Shown piece by piece: positions 44,971 through 57,831 of a stretch of 64,000 nucleotides of DNA (position 1 is its first letter; the number at the start of each line of letters is the position of its first letter). The stretch is from Annulohypoxylon bovei var. microspora (taxonomy: Eukaryota > Ascomycota > Sordariomycetes > Xylariales > Hypoxylaceae). Location of the stretch: NCBI GenBank assembly GCA_022836615.1, contig MU405232.1:62001-126000 (forward strand). Direction: 5' to 3'. The notes beneath the pieces were generated by a model. The model worked only from the letters and a program-made list of their open reading frames with translations, was not told where the DNA came from and made no database searches. The position numbers and the translations under genes were made by a program.

Positions 44971-47920
44971 TTAAAACCTGGAGACGAACGTTTCCCCCGG
45001 CTTCCAATCCTCTTCAAACATCTGCGACACGAAGTAGAGGTCATCCTCCCACAGCATAGGTGCCAAACGCTGGTCCGCTGCTGTGGTTGTTTGTCAGTCC
45101 TTGGCACGACGTAACGGGGCGAGGGGGTCACGGGGATACGGGGATACGGGGATACGGGGCTCTCACCTTTTTCCTCGTATGCCTTCCGCGTTTCGACGAG
45201 TAGATTTGCCTCGGTGGAATTCAATTCACCCCACACCACCTTTTTCTTCTCGGATTCTACGTCCGTCATTATATTGTTGACGTCTCGCTTATAATAGTGC
45301 CAGTGACTAAGAATTATTTTCGCCCCTTCTTGAAGCCTTTCGACAAATCGTCCGAGGTCATATCGAGTCTAGCATTCTGTCAGCCAAGCAAATGACGGAT
45401 AACGAATGATGAATGAAATGGCACTGGCACTGCCGTTGTTACATACTTGTTCACATTTGTTTTCCCTAGCATGGCGCAGCCTATCCCTAGAGGTGATGGA
45501 GACCTCGTGGAGGAGCATGAACACCGTAAGGTAAATAACGAAGAAGTCCCGTGGGTTCTTACTCGCCATCATCTTCCAGAGTCCCTCGAGCACCGGCTTT
45601 CTCAGCGTTGTGAGGACAACCTCGTATCCGAGTGAATCGAACTGCGCCGGTATCATCCGCGGTATAAACACCTTCCCGTGATATGGGCACGCCTCGTTAT
45701 TTACTGGTTCCATGTCGAGTTTGTCATCGCCCACGATAAATGCGGATCCAATAGTATTCCCTATCCATCGAATAAGTGATCCGGCCAAGCACGGAGGAAC
45801 GAACGGCAGGCTACTGACTGATTGCAAACCACAGGCAAATGTATTGCTCAAGGAACTGCATATGGTTCACTTCGTCTCCTTTGTGTTGAAGCGAGTTGCA
45901 CTAAAAGTGGCTACTTAGCAAGGGTTAGGCGAGTTAGGTAGGTTCATGGTCTCACGATGAGGTTTCTATGACAATCCAACCTGTAGGGGAAAATGTATTC
46001 GGATTAGCATCTAGAATACCTACTCTTCCCAGGCAGGGTATCTCATGCTTCAGAAAGGGGACAGGTGGGATTACGCAGATACTGCATGAAGACGGAGAGG
46101 GAAGTGGTTACTAACGCAGCCCTATATGTTTTCCGCACCAGCATATCGACCTGGTGACCGGTGTCGTCGGCGTACTCGGCCATTGCTATTCGTGCGTTCT
46201 GATAAATGTACCTCTGGTACATTCTAGCAGTTTCCCAGATATTTGCGAGCGCGTAGGGTTGGACATCGAATGTTATTTTGTTTCCCTGCCCGTCAACCCA
46301 GCACTTCCAGGTGACATCCGTGCTGTTGGGTGTGAACTTCCTCACCGAGAGCTCTAGCGGTGCTTTTCTACATCCGATAGTTACCGTTATTGTACGGACT
46401 CGATCGCCGACCCAATCTCGCGGCGCAAGATCTTTCATCTTAACCCCGGTCCATCGTTGCGTCAGTCCGAGGCCGCCATCGCGGAAGAGGATAACTTCGG
46501 CAAGCTTCCACCGCAAGCACGGGAGCCTGTGGATCACCTTCTTAGAGTCCAAATTTATCTTTCGACAAGATAGACAATCGTTCTCTTCGTTTTCCGGGTC
46601 CGCGTCACACTAGCGAGAGGGTAAGTATATGGCCTTTTCGTGGCATCATACAGGTTTGGAAATCGACCTACTCTTATTTTCTGCATTCGACATCGAATAC
46701 AGGCCCGTAGTCACGTTAGCGGGTAACGAACACGGGCTTCGTTTATAGCGGCAGAGAAAACGAGAAAACGGGGAAAACAAAACGCTCACCTTCAGCTTTC
46801 GGGTTTTGCTCGTTTTTGTACGTGCTTCTCCCGTTAGATGTGATCGAGGTCGTCGTTCGGGCTGAGACGATGGTCCGCTCTCCTCGGCTGCAATCTCGTC
46901 GACTATCTCAGGACCGATATATTCCCATGTGCTCTCCTCGGGAAGCGCAGAGGCTTCTTCCCCGTAGAAGTCAGGAGCCTGCACGGGGCCGTTGTAGACG
47001 GCATAGTTGTCGTCCTCTATTGGCTGCTGCTTCACAGGCTGTTCTCGATTCATTATATACCACCCGTGCTGGATGTCCTCCATGCTGTTCTCCTCGGATC
47101 TCGCCAAGCTAGGAGGATCGGGCTCGAACGATCGTAGCACTGGTCTGGAGGTGTCGTCACCCAGAAACGATGGATTCTCTACGATCAAGTTTGGCGGGTT
47201 CACGAGCTCCAAAGACGGATGTGAGGGATAGGTACTATAGGGGTGGGTCGTGATACCTGAGAAGCCCACCAAACAATTTCTCGACGAATTCTCCCGCGGC
47301 ATGTTCTCATCCGTGGTTAGGTAAGAGACTGGTTGGTGACACATTGTGAAGGGTAGGTTACTGAACACTACCGGACCTGAATCATTGGAAGGCGGCCAGC
47401 TGTACGCAGTCGGAGCTAGAGTCTGTACGAGGGTAGAGGAAGACAAGGCGAAGTGGTCTCTTGATTCCGACACGATTAACTCTCCACCATAGCTATGAGG
47501 ATTCAGCGGTTGGGGATTTTCCCATTTAGTTCCAGGAAAGTCGTGCCTAAAAGCATCAGGTTCGTCTCGAGTTGCGGTGGGGGAGAGGGAGGAGACCGCG
47601 GCGGCAACGTCGGCAGCGGTGCTCTCTCTTTTCCAGATGGAGGATCTGGCCAATGGCGAGGATGATGATGACGGCAGAGACGACCTTGGCCCGTATCTCT
47701 TAGATTTATTGGCCTTCGTGATCCGCGAAGGAGAGGAAGAAGAATTGGGGCTATATTTCGCTGGGGAAGAGAGGGACGCGTTCCGAGGACGCTTTCTTGC
47801 CTTACATGACGTACGATCAATTAGCATAACCCCGGTAGGAGTCAAGCCATGGGTCGGAGGAGACTTTACATTTTTGGAAACAGGCTGTAGGGAAGCGACG
47901 TCGGTTCCATTCATCATCAT
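44971..47920 (-). CDS. Fungal Zn-cluster-type transcription regulator (aberrant splice acceptor)
   Basis: Seven exons (46790-47920, 46672-46704, 46075-46609, 45956-45980, 45447-45855, 45167-45368, 44971-45080) give 814 residues. The first ~377 residues are Ser/Pro-rich and low in complexity. The binding domain has cysteines at 379, 382, 389, 400, 403 and 419 (ACIRCRMQKIRC, then NDCLSCRK, then RLPCLRWK), like GAL4-type clusters but with a wide last loop. Then come WKLAEVILFR, the middle homology region (ending with CPYHGKVFIPRM, LTVFMLLHEV) and a C-terminal EDDLYFVSQMFEEDW, all known from this large sordariomycete family. Presumably nuclear; targets unknown. Intron 1 ends in CTACGG instead of AG, although phase and motif demand that junction. 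The 25-nt fourth exon and the exon 3 donor (C|GTAATC) are the least certain parts. Three separate open frames here are exons of this one gene. Confidence 0.82.
45127..45160 (+). repeat. 8-bp minisatellite (GGGGATAC) inside an intron
   Basis: Nearly four copies of GGGGATAC, lying in the last intron (45081-45166) of the Zn-cluster regulator, where they make up over a third of it. Confidence 0.85.
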
Positions 47921-50294
47921 GGTCTCTACCTATCTAACAATGATCTGATCTCATTCCCCTGGCTGACAACGATACGGTAGTCCTAGACCCCTAGGTGGGT
48001 GTGTGCGCGTATATCAAAAACTGCCGGTTTTTTTTCAGTATTCCGCTGTATTATACCGTCACACTCACCGTCGGCCGGTGAAAGAAAACAAGGGCGCAGG
48101 GGCTAATCGTTACTCTGTAGATCGGAAACCGGTGAAAAGACTGTGTAGCAGAACCAGTAGTAAGGATTTGCTGGTCTGGTAATACACACAATATGCGAAT
48201 GGGTTTTCGCCCGGTCAGCTTATTTTGTCGTCACAGAAAGGACGCAAAGCACGACGGGTTTCTAAGTAGTCGATATGTGAATCCTCACCGGATGAAAAAA
48301 AAAAATTAAAAAAGGGGACTGTTGCTTTTGGACGATCCCTGAACCGGAAAGCTGCGTAGAGTTCCGCCCGTGATGAGTTGAGGTTGCGCGACGATGATCC
48401 GTGGCGAGAACGTTGCGAGAAGTAAGCTGATGCAGCATCTCGAGGTGCGTATATACATAATGCATTCTGACCAACGAAAACCCCCAGATCTTCAGCCCCC
48501 CCTCAGTAGTTTGTCAGGCCGCCTGTACCAATGTAGACACCAACAACCATTTCGACCACACCGAAGGGGAGATAAAAGCAAAAGTCAAGCCACCGCATAA
48601 TGTCAAGCCACTCGACTTCAAGACAATTGCTTACGCTCCCCCCCCCGCCGACTCAACGCCTCATCGATCTATTGCTGGTTCCTGTCTACATATTTCCATA
48701 TTTCCATAATCCTATGCCGTGTACCGTAGCCCCCAATGCGGATGCATGGGTACCTACTTACACCAACAAAACCCGGTTACCATTGTCTCGTCATATGCAC
48801 ACAAAAGAGCAGAGCTGCTCTCGTACAGAATGCAGAATGATGCAGGCTTATATCGAGCCGTGCATTATATGTGCAATGAAGAGACTTAGCTGAATCCATA
48901 CCGGTGTGCCCTCAGCCCGGTTCGCAATACCTACCTACATAGCAGCTGGAGCTCTGCGGGTTTTCGTCATAGACTCTCATCCATCAGATCAGACGGGACA
49001 CATATAAGTTGGGAAGAAATATCGTAAAATCGAAACCGTCTTTTTCCTTGTTGTTATTCCGTCGACTCATCGTCAACTCGTCGTCAACTCGTCGTCAAAG
49101 CGTGACCCTGCTGTCGTGTTATGCCGCAATTACGTGGTCCTGAGAGCTGAGGTCCGTCGCGGTATGCGAGTGTCTTCCTTCACCGGTTTCAATCTGATCA
49201 TACCATGAACCAGGCCCACGAATCCCCTTTAACAGTAGCCTCATGCGCGATTCCCGCGAAGGGGCGAATCAGAACCAACCGCAATAGCGATTCCGCTAGG
49301 CGCTCCCCTTGGAATCTTTTCCGAGACGTAGATTTCCAATTAGTCGAGCTTTCAAGAATCCTTATCCCCATCTTAGTCTTGCCTCACAGAGAATGGGTGT
49401 CCTTTCCGGCTGTCCCGGTACGACGTCACGTAAAATGGCCTCTCAGGCTCGTGGGGGAGGTGGTGTGGAGGACTGCGCCTTCGGTTCGAGCAGTTATTTG
49501 TATTTTATTTTTATCTTTACTTTTTTATCTTTTTTTTCCTTTTTTTTAACTGAGCGGCTGTTGACCTGAGCAGGATAAATCATGCCAGCGAGGTCGATCT
49601 CGTTTCCTAGCAACCACGGAACGTGCTAGTCTTGACTACCTGCACCCGTTGTGATTCATACACCGCCGCAGGGTCCTCGTCATGGTTGAGATAAGGGAAG
49701 GGTGGTTCCGATGTACGTTGAACGAGACGTTACCTACCTACCTGACCAAGAAGCTCAGCAACGAGGCCAGCTTTCATGAGACGACAATTCGCTCATCCGC
49801 TCAAAGCGCTGTTAGGCTTCACCTACCTAGGTACCTACCCTCCATCTCGTCTCCCGCGGTGATAGCCCTCCCATTTTGAAGGAAGGAATGGTAGTCTATC
49901 TTTACAACGATGCAGCTTTCTATCCGGGTATTGGGCCGATCAGACCACAAGAACCGCTCTTGTCGCTCTAAGTGTTACCACATTCTCAACGCCTCGTTGA
50001 TATGTGTTGCTAGGAACTATCAGGCAATTCATGCATGGTTAACGCGATAATTATGTCCTCGCTTCGTGGCTCAAGTCCAAAGCTCTGAATTTCACGGAAG
50101 TAGTGTTCGCTCGAACCAATGATAAGTAGCCTAAAACGTATTCTTGTGTCATAATTCTATCGTCGTGCTGCCGATAACCTGGGGAGAGTGAGTATGTAGT
50201 AGTCGTTATAAGTCGAGAGGATGGTGACGGCTCTTCCCACTCGAGGTCCACATCTTAATTCCTGCTACACGTAGAAATTCACGGGGGAGAAAAT
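47921..50294. other. Intergenic region, divergent promoters
   Basis: About 2.4 kb between the regulator and the dioxygenase. It holds poly-T/poly-A tracts, an 11-bp repeat near 49065-49097, and ACCTAGGTACC near 49834. Open frames such as 48600-48893 and 49205-49549 have no recognisable content. Confidence 0.55.
49063..49098 (+). repeat. Tandem repeat GTCGTCAACTC
   Basis: About three imperfect copies of an 11-bp unit in non-coding DNA. Confidence 0.75.
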
Positions 50295-51886
50295 ATGACT
50301 GCTCACGTACTTCCGCTCGTTTCTTCTGAGAGCCTCGCCAGCCTGCAGCCATGGATGCGTCAGGAGGAGCATAGTCTTGCCGCGGAAGTCTTGTCCCGGC
50401 AGCAGGGCGGCATTGCTCATCCACCCCGGCAGCTTCCTGGCTTTATCGGTGGTCCTATGAATTGGTCTAGACTCGATCCTGACCAGAAGCAGGTACACCG
50501 CCTTGAGCTGGACGATTCCGGTCTTGCCGAGATAGAACGGGCGTTGCAGGCGTTCCATGGTGAGTCCGAGTCCTTCTCGGTGACACAATTTCGATCGATA
50601 ACATTCCGCTAACATCCGCATAGGGTTAGAATTAGACGGAGACGAGGTGACGCGCGAGCGGTTCCCGCTCCCAAATCTCCAAAATCAACTTGAGCAATGC
50701 GCTCTTAGGGTTCACCGTGATTCCGGGCTCTGTATCATCCGTGGGCTGAGACCGGAGAAATACACGATCGAGGATAATATCGTTCTCTTCCTCGCACTTT
50801 CTAGTTATGTCGGTGAAAAGAGAGGCTTGCAGAATTCCAAAGGTGATATGCTTTGTAAGTCATCATATCTCATATGCATTTCTGTCACTTCCAAACTGAC
50901 GTTGAGAAAAGCCCATGTTACCGAGTCTAAATCCTGGACTGCGCCTAAGGAGAAACGCCACGGGATACACACCAACGATAGATTAGTAAGTAAACGGCTC
51001 TCCTTTTGGAAGAAGAAAAAAAAAATATTATGAGTAAGTGGGCGCCTTGGCTCACACTAACAACCGTCAGCCTTTCCATAATGATATGGGATGTGAAGTC
51101 TTAGCAATCCAAGTCCGCGACCGGGCTGAAGCCGGCGGCCATACCTGCGTGGCGTCCATGACTGCCATTTATAATGACTTACAGCAGTCAAACCCTTGGG
51201 TGTTGCATGCTCTAGCCAGGCATGATTGGCCGATTCAGACGTAAGTAAGATTTCACAGCCTGGCCACGTGGGGGATAGAGGACTCGTTTTAAAGTCCAAC
51301 ACAGATCGCTCACATCTATGGCAGAAGCACGCGAAGAGCAGCTCCCTTCGTCCTATGTCCCCTCTTAGAGTATTATGCCGACAACCTGATAATTTCGATG
51401 GATCCCGCTCGCATCGGACCCCACCCCGCTCGAAACGGATCGATCCCACAACTCACGGCGGAGCAGCAGGAAGCCCTCGCTGTGCTCCAGAACGTAGCCC
51501 AGAAGCACCAGATGAGGCTCGAGACTCAGCCCGGGGACATCGTTTTCCTCAACAACCTAGGTCTCCTGCACGCCCGTGAGTCGTACCAGGACGGCGCGTC
51601 TTCCTCGAGGCACCTAGTGCGGCTCTGGCTGCGAAACGCGAGGTTGGGATGGGCCATCCCCCCTTCGATGGAAATGCCGTGGGACAACTCCTTCGGGGAC
51701 GGGGCTAGGAGGGTCATTAACAGATACTACCCCATCATGCCGATGCCCGAGTACATGGAGTGCAAGTACTCGAACGGCACGGCGGCGTTTGTTGCCGACG
51801 ACGACGTCGACGAGGCCGACGGCGACGAGGCTACCCCGGATGCTGCAGAGGAGGCTGTTGATTTGCAACTAGGGGAGAATACTTAG
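50295..51886 (+). CDS. TauD/TfdA-like Fe(II)/2-oxoglutarate-dependent dioxygenase
   Basis: Five exons (50295-50559, 50624-50854, 50912-50985, 51071-51240, 51325-51886) give 433 residues. The N-terminus has PGFIGGPMNWSRL and the cofactor-fold region HRDSGLCIIRGLRPEKY. The iron-binding pair is PFHNDMG (His193, Asp195) and the distal His is in LNNLGLLHARESYQD (about His329). RHLVRLWLRN supplies the 2-oxoglutarate-binding arginine. An acidic tail (DDDVDEADGDE) is extra to the family core. Such fungal enzymes hydroxylate small acids or secondary metabolites; the substrate is unknown, and nothing beside it indicates a pathway. The last acceptor was picked by phase: CTATGGCAG|A continues the frame, while the earlier ACACAG leads to a stop. 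Confidence 0.9.
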
Positions 51887-54800
51887 CAAGAAAAACTCTC
51901 CTTTGTTAAGCCGACAATATACCTAGGGTTACAGATTATTTTAGACTTGAGGAGAGACGATGCTCTAATTTGTTTAGTGTTGTGGTGGTTTACGAATTTA
52001 CGACTTATAGCGCCGGTAGGACAGTGTTCGTGGCACACGCCATTTACTGAGCCCGGCGATTTTTCGTATTTGAATGTAGAATAAAGCTTTTGATTAGACC
52101 TCTGATGGCTTCACGGCTGACTTGTTGGCTTATAATATTAAATACAATACCTAGGTAGGTAAGTTGCTTCTTCCCTTTCTTTTAATGTTCGCGCCGTGTG
52201 TGCGTGCGCCTAACCTTGGTGACTTAGGAATACCTATGGAAGCCGGGCATTGCTGGACTCGTAGTTTTTAATGGAGATCTAATGCCTTTGGATACTGGCA
52301 TTTACAAAGCCTATTTTCCTCGGAACTTTGGAACTAAAGGGAATCTTTTTTTCGTGGTCTCTTCTTAGTAGCTTAATCACCAGCTTGCCGTGGAGGCAAA
52401 CAACTCGGCAGATATCGAGCTAGCATCGTATTTAAATGAAAAGAGAGCTATCGTTGTTCATGATGCTGTTTATGAAGTGGTTTCGCCTTAATAAATACAT
52501 ATTTTCCAAGCTACCTAGTGGATGAATAGGTACTTGGGTAGGTAATTAACACGAATCAACGGCGGTGTTCTTTTCCCCGAGTCTGTTTAGAGGGTACCCT
52601 TCTTGACGCTATAGGAAACAAGGGTTATTCCAAGGCATAGAAGGGTGAAGTAATTCCCATTATAGGCAAGGAGGGCTACTGACAACTGACAACTGACACT
52701 TTAACTTCGATTCTTATGTCTATCACCGGCTTCCTCTGGCTTGTTGCAATATACCTGGATAATTACCATACTAAATTGCACCAAAAGGGTCAATTTAACT
52801 CTCGTTTATTGACTATTTAAAATACACATACTCCTTGATTACGCGAATGAGCTATGACGGCACCTTGGACTGGATTGTGAAGCTGTGAATTTGGTTGTTA
52901 GTCAAGGGGACGATGTATTCATGGATGGTTAATTCAAGTTCGGTAGATGTGAGGCTTCAGGGAAGATGATAGGACATAACTACATTACGAAACAGCATTG
53001 TAATTTGGAACGCTCTATCAGCAGCAGTAGTAGTATTTTGCACTGGCTGGTTTAACCTGATATGTAATAGGCATCTACCTCGGTAGGTAGGTGGGCAGGT
53101 AGGTATGAAGTCAGCTGGTTGGGCATATTGAAACGATCTTACCGATGGTGATCGTCGGCAGCCCCACAAGCCGTGAAAGCACAGCCGAACAGGCCAGCAG
53201 GCGCAACGAAGCATCGTGATTACAGGATGAGCTCGGGGTACGGCTGTGGTCGAAGATCTTGCCGCGTACGGTGTGGGTAGCTCGGAAATAATGCATCGAA
53301 ATCATAGTAATCTCTCGCTGCGCCGCCGGGGACGGAGGACCGACGATAACGGGCGTTGGCGAGATTCCCCCTCCTTCTCATGGTAGATAATATTTCCCCC
53401 CCAAAAATAAAAATAAAATACTATCTCATGGACTTTAGTCTGCAATTTGCATCTTCGTGATGCTACAGGACAGTTGAGGCCGAGGAAGAGCTGTAGAACC
53501 AGTCCTACTTCTAAGTAGAATTACCTATATAGGAAGGGAGAAGGGAATTGCCTAGGGCGTTACGGATGCGCTTATCACTTCTCCTGGAAACAGGAGGCAA
53601 AAATTGGCGTCTATTACATGCCAGCATGCATGGGAATACACAATTTCTCAAACACCTTTAGGCTTGGCTTGCCTAGCAGCTTAGGTAATACCCAGACACT
53701 GTCGATGTGGTGCACTGCCAGGTGCTTTGCCTTCCTTGCCAGCCTTATCTCGGCCACTCTGTCATTGCAAATTTTACGTCATGCGACAATAGTAAATGGC
53801 GAGAGAAAAATATCGCATCCAAGCGACATTCCTAGCGAAATCGTCAGTTATCAATTCACGTAAACCGGCCTGGTAGTGTTTGCGCAAGGGAAGTAGGACG
53901 ATCATGCGAAGTGGGTAAAGGAGGATTGTAAATCGCGGAAGATCATTATAATCCCGTGCTATTCATTGCCTAGAAGAGACCCAAGACAATCCAAGACAAC
54001 CCAAGGAGTTCCAGCGACAGGTCCGACTTTTAATACACGGTGACAGCTGGGTAGTGAGAAATTGTTGCAAGCATCTTGGAGAGTTCAGGAGATTCATGAT
54101 TGGTTTACTTTTATGTGGTACCTCGGTATCTTAATTACATAAGTGATTGGATGTTCCTGCTGGTGGGTCAGTTTGCTAACAAAATAAAAAGTGTGTATAC
54201 CAATGATCTTGGTGTGCCCAGGCTTATTAAACTAGTATCGAAATGATGCCCAGAGTTAGCGACTTACAAACTGCTGCTGCGCCCCGTCCGAGATAGAGCT
54301 AACAAACTGGGAAGTCCCACTAAATAATTATGAGAACCCTTTCTAGTTCTCGGCAGACCGCTACCAAAGATCGACAGGTACAGATAAATAGCGCCAACTT
54401 AAACGGGTACTAGATGGAAAAATACGAGCCTTTGCTGCCTTCAATCTTTGGAAGTTAGGGATGTCGGGTATATATGTGAGCGGCTATAAAGCGATATTTA
54501 CTTCGGGCCAGGTATGTCGAACAACAATATCATTTACAAACATCCCATCAATTGTATTGACCTTAGAGATAGACACACCTTGTTGGGATTGACGCGAAAA
54601 AGGAATATTACATGCCTTGTTTAAAAACATTGTTGGAAAAACAATATGTACAGAAAGAAACAGTGGTGGTCAGCACCTTGTTCGGATGGAATCAAGAGAG
54701 CCCCCTTGCTACCCCTGTCCATCTACCATCTACCCGCAAAAACCCCAGTATTAACTAATCTACATCGGTGTATTTTTGACGTCTATAGCCAATCAGAAGC

Positions 54801-55293
54801 TTTAAATGAAAAACTCCATAAATCGGAACCAGTTTTAATCTCTCCTGTCGAACTGGGAAGCTGCTAGGGACCCCTTCAGCCCTTCTCCTTTACTGATATC
54901 TCCTACCATTTCGATTTTCTTCCGTTCCGTCTTCTCTTTTTTTAAGTCGAGGTCCTTCATCCTACATGTCAGATTTTCTCTCTCTTTAATATCTCTCTTT
55001 TCTAGCCTTTGTAATTACTTGGCATTAGGGGAAGGACGCATTCCAACTACGTACACTCATTGATACGATCTTGATTTACACGCTCCTTATTATATCGTTT
55101 AGTCTCGACATCTAAGAAGGAAAGAGAACAGCTAGAGATTAAGATCTTGAAGATATCGTTACGTCATTTTTGAAGCTCGACAAGACATTTCACAACGGAA
55201 AGGATCGTTGAATATATCGGATTACTCACAATACCTATACAACAATAACTTCCACGAGATCCCGGAGATCAAAAGTAATTTAATTAGGTCAAG
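51887..55293. other. Long intergenic region, no gene seen
   Basis: 3.4 kb with an ACCTAGGTAGGT motif near 52150, GGTAGGTAGGTGGGCAGGT near 53085, and a long pyrimidine-rich stretch (54880-55020) leading into the GH72 gene. No open frame stands out. Confidence 0.55.
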
Positions 55294-57204
55294 ATGGGTC
55301 TCTTACGATCGGCTCTCGCCACGTCGCTGGTCTTTTCCAGCAACGCTGCTGCTTTGGATCCTATTATCATGAAGGTGAGTGAGCCTGGAGCCTACTGTGG
55401 GCGGCACATATTTCGCACGACTAGATCCTAACATACTTGTCATAGGGATCCAAGTTTTTCACCAAGGGTGGCGAACAGTTCTTCCTCAAGGGTGTGGCTT
55501 ATCAACAGGAGGCTTCCGGCAAGAACAAGTATGTGGATCCTCTGTCCGACGCGACGACCTGCCAGCGTGACATCCCACTACTTGAGAAGTTGGGCGTCAA
55601 CACTATTCGGACATACGCCATCGACCCTGAGGCCGACCACAGTGAGTGCATGACGTTGTTGGACAAGGCCGGCATCTACGTTGTTGCCGACTTGGGCGAA
55701 CCCGCCCTCTCCATCAACCGAGACTCACCGGCCTGGAACGTCGAGCTGTTCGAGCGTTACAAGGGTGTCGTTGACAACCTTGGCAAGTACGAGAACGTCA
55801 TCGGCTTCTTCGCTGGCAACGAAGTCACCAACAACAACACCAACAGTAAGTGATATCTAAACATTTAAGAACCAACTTTCGGTTATTTGTGAAGCAAATG
55901 CTAGTGTTCGATCACTCTAACACTAGACGAGACTGAGTTGGTGTCAAAGCAGTATGCTAACTGCAGCAATTATAGCCGACGCCTCGGCCTACGTCAAGGC
56001 TGCTACGCGAGATGTGAAGAAGTACATCACTGACAAGCAGTCCAACGGTGGTCGATGGATGGGTGTTGGCTATGCCGCGAACGACGATGCCGAAATTCGT
56101 GCGAATATGGCCCAGTACTTCAACTGTGGTGATGAGGCGACTGCCATTGACTTCTGGGGTTACAACATTTACTCCTGGTGCGGCAAGAGCAGCTTCACCG
56201 AATCCGGTTACGATGTGCAGGTCAAGTTTTTCTCCAACTTCTCGGTTCCCGTGTTCTTCGCTGAATACGGATGCAACACCGTCGGCGGAGCTGAGGGTCG
56301 TCTCTGGGATGACACCACTGCTCTCTACTCTAGCCAGATGACTGATGTCTTCAGCGGTGGCATTGTATACATGTTCCACGAGGAAGAGAACGACTATGGT
56401 AAGTCCCTATTTGCTAAGTGTCTACTAGAATTTCCGTGATCTAACATCGGTGTTTGTAGGTCTGGTTAAGGTTAGCGGCAACACGGCATCTGCCATGAAG
56501 AACTACAAGGTTCTTCAGTCCAAGCTTGCTGATGTCAAGCCTTCGTCTACCTCTATGGCCGCTTACAACCCTACCAACTCTGCTGCTGCATGCCCTGCCA
56601 TCTCTGATAACTGGAAGGTTGCTGGAGAGCTCCCGCCTACCCCCGACAGCGATCTTTGCGACTGCATGGTTAGCTCGCTGGCGTGTGTTCCTGCGGATGA
56701 TCTCGCCGAGAAGGACTTCGGTGACATCTTCGGCTACATTTGCAAGAACGACGCCGCTGCTTGCGCTGGCATCAAGCAAGACACTGAGACTGGTGTCTAC
56801 GGTCCCTATGGCATGTGCAACGCCAAGGACCAGTTAGCTCATGTCCTTAACTCCTACTACCAGAACCAGAACAGCGCTTCTGATGCCTGTGACTTCAACG
56901 GTGCTGCTAAGGTTGTGTCCGCCAAGACTGACTCGAGGTAAGTAAATACGTGGGAGATATTTTTACGCAATCGCTAATATGTAGTAGCTGCGCGTCGTCC
57001 TTGGCTAAGGCCAACTCTGCCGTTGCCGTTGCTGCCACAGCTACCGCGGGTACGGCCAGTACCTCGTCTTCTGGCACGTCCAGCGAGAACGCTGCCGCAC
57101 CGGCATCGGTCCGCATGAGCCCCTTCTTGACCATGGGCGACATGGTCATCAGCCTCTACGTCCTCGTGGCTATGAGCGTCGGTGCCGGCATGGTGATGCT
57201 ATAA
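55294..57204 (+). CDS. GPI-anchored 1,3-beta-glucanosyltransferase (GH72, with X8/CBM43)
   Basis: Five exons (55294-55374, 55446-55845, 55976-56398, 56460-56937, 56988-57204) give 532 residues. A signal peptide of about 20 residues is followed by the GH72 barrel. The acid/base is Glu153 in GFFAGNEVTNN and the nucleophile Glu257 in VFFAEYGCN; GVAYQQ, NTIRTYAID and GYNIYSWCG are family motifs. An X8/CBM43 module with paired cysteines (LCDCMVSSLACV, YICKNDAAAC, YGPYGMCN, ACDFNG) follows. A Ser/Ala/Thr-rich spacer ends in a hydrophobic GPI signal. The enzyme cuts and rejoins beta-1,3-glucan to lengthen chains in the growing wall. It belongs to the Gel/Gas group that has the cysteine-rich module. 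All splice phases agree. Confidence 0.96.
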
Positions 57205-57831
57205 GGAATTTATGGTGTAGTTGAATATGCTCTGGATATCTAGTATTATGATGCTTAGATGTTTATTGGCATAGTTCTGTCGGGTGGTTGGATTCGCGGA
57301 TGAGTGCCTCGGCAATGAAAGCCTAGCGAGGTGCTAGTTGACAAGGCTTACCTCTATTGTAATCAATACTAGACTTTTGCACGATATTCGCAATTATTTG
57401 CATCAATAGACCAGGATAGCACAAGTCTCGAATCAGGATCAGTGTATCGATGTAATGCTACTTCATGGGGAATACGGCGTATTGTTGTAACTTGGTTATG
57501 CGTGCTGGATAGATGTATTTATCTAAATGGATATCTTTAAACATATCGACTGAAATCTTACTTAAGCTTCGACATCCAATTTAGGTATCTCGATTCTAAG
57601 ACTACGTAGTCATATCGGTGATCTTGCAAGAGTTGTGCCAGAGGGTTTATTCTTTTAGTACAGGTGTAATAAGCGCCTACTGCTATTGGTGTGCCGTAAA
57701 TATGGTCTACCGTCTTCGCTAATAAATATGGATGTACAACTACAGCAAATCTGCCTGGAATTTCGCTCTTCTCTTAATCTCTATCAAATGTTTTGTAAAA
57801 AAAAATTGCTTACGGCTTCAGGCCTTGGGGT
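57205..57831. other. Intergenic region between convergent genes
   Basis: 3' ends of the GH72 and lipid-droplet hydrolase genes. No further feature. Confidence 0.6.

Noticed and set aside
44952..45269. Small independent gene beginning MTDVESEKKK
   Set aside because: Spliced correctly it forms the conserved C-terminal part of the Zn-cluster regulator, in phase with the upstream exons.
45369..45851. Separate hypothetical protein of about 160 residues
   Set aside because: It contains the middle homology block of the same regulator family, and phases link it to exons on both sides.
48600..48893. 97-residue open frame before the regulator promoter
   Set aside because: No conserved motif, low-complexity start and no splice or expression support.
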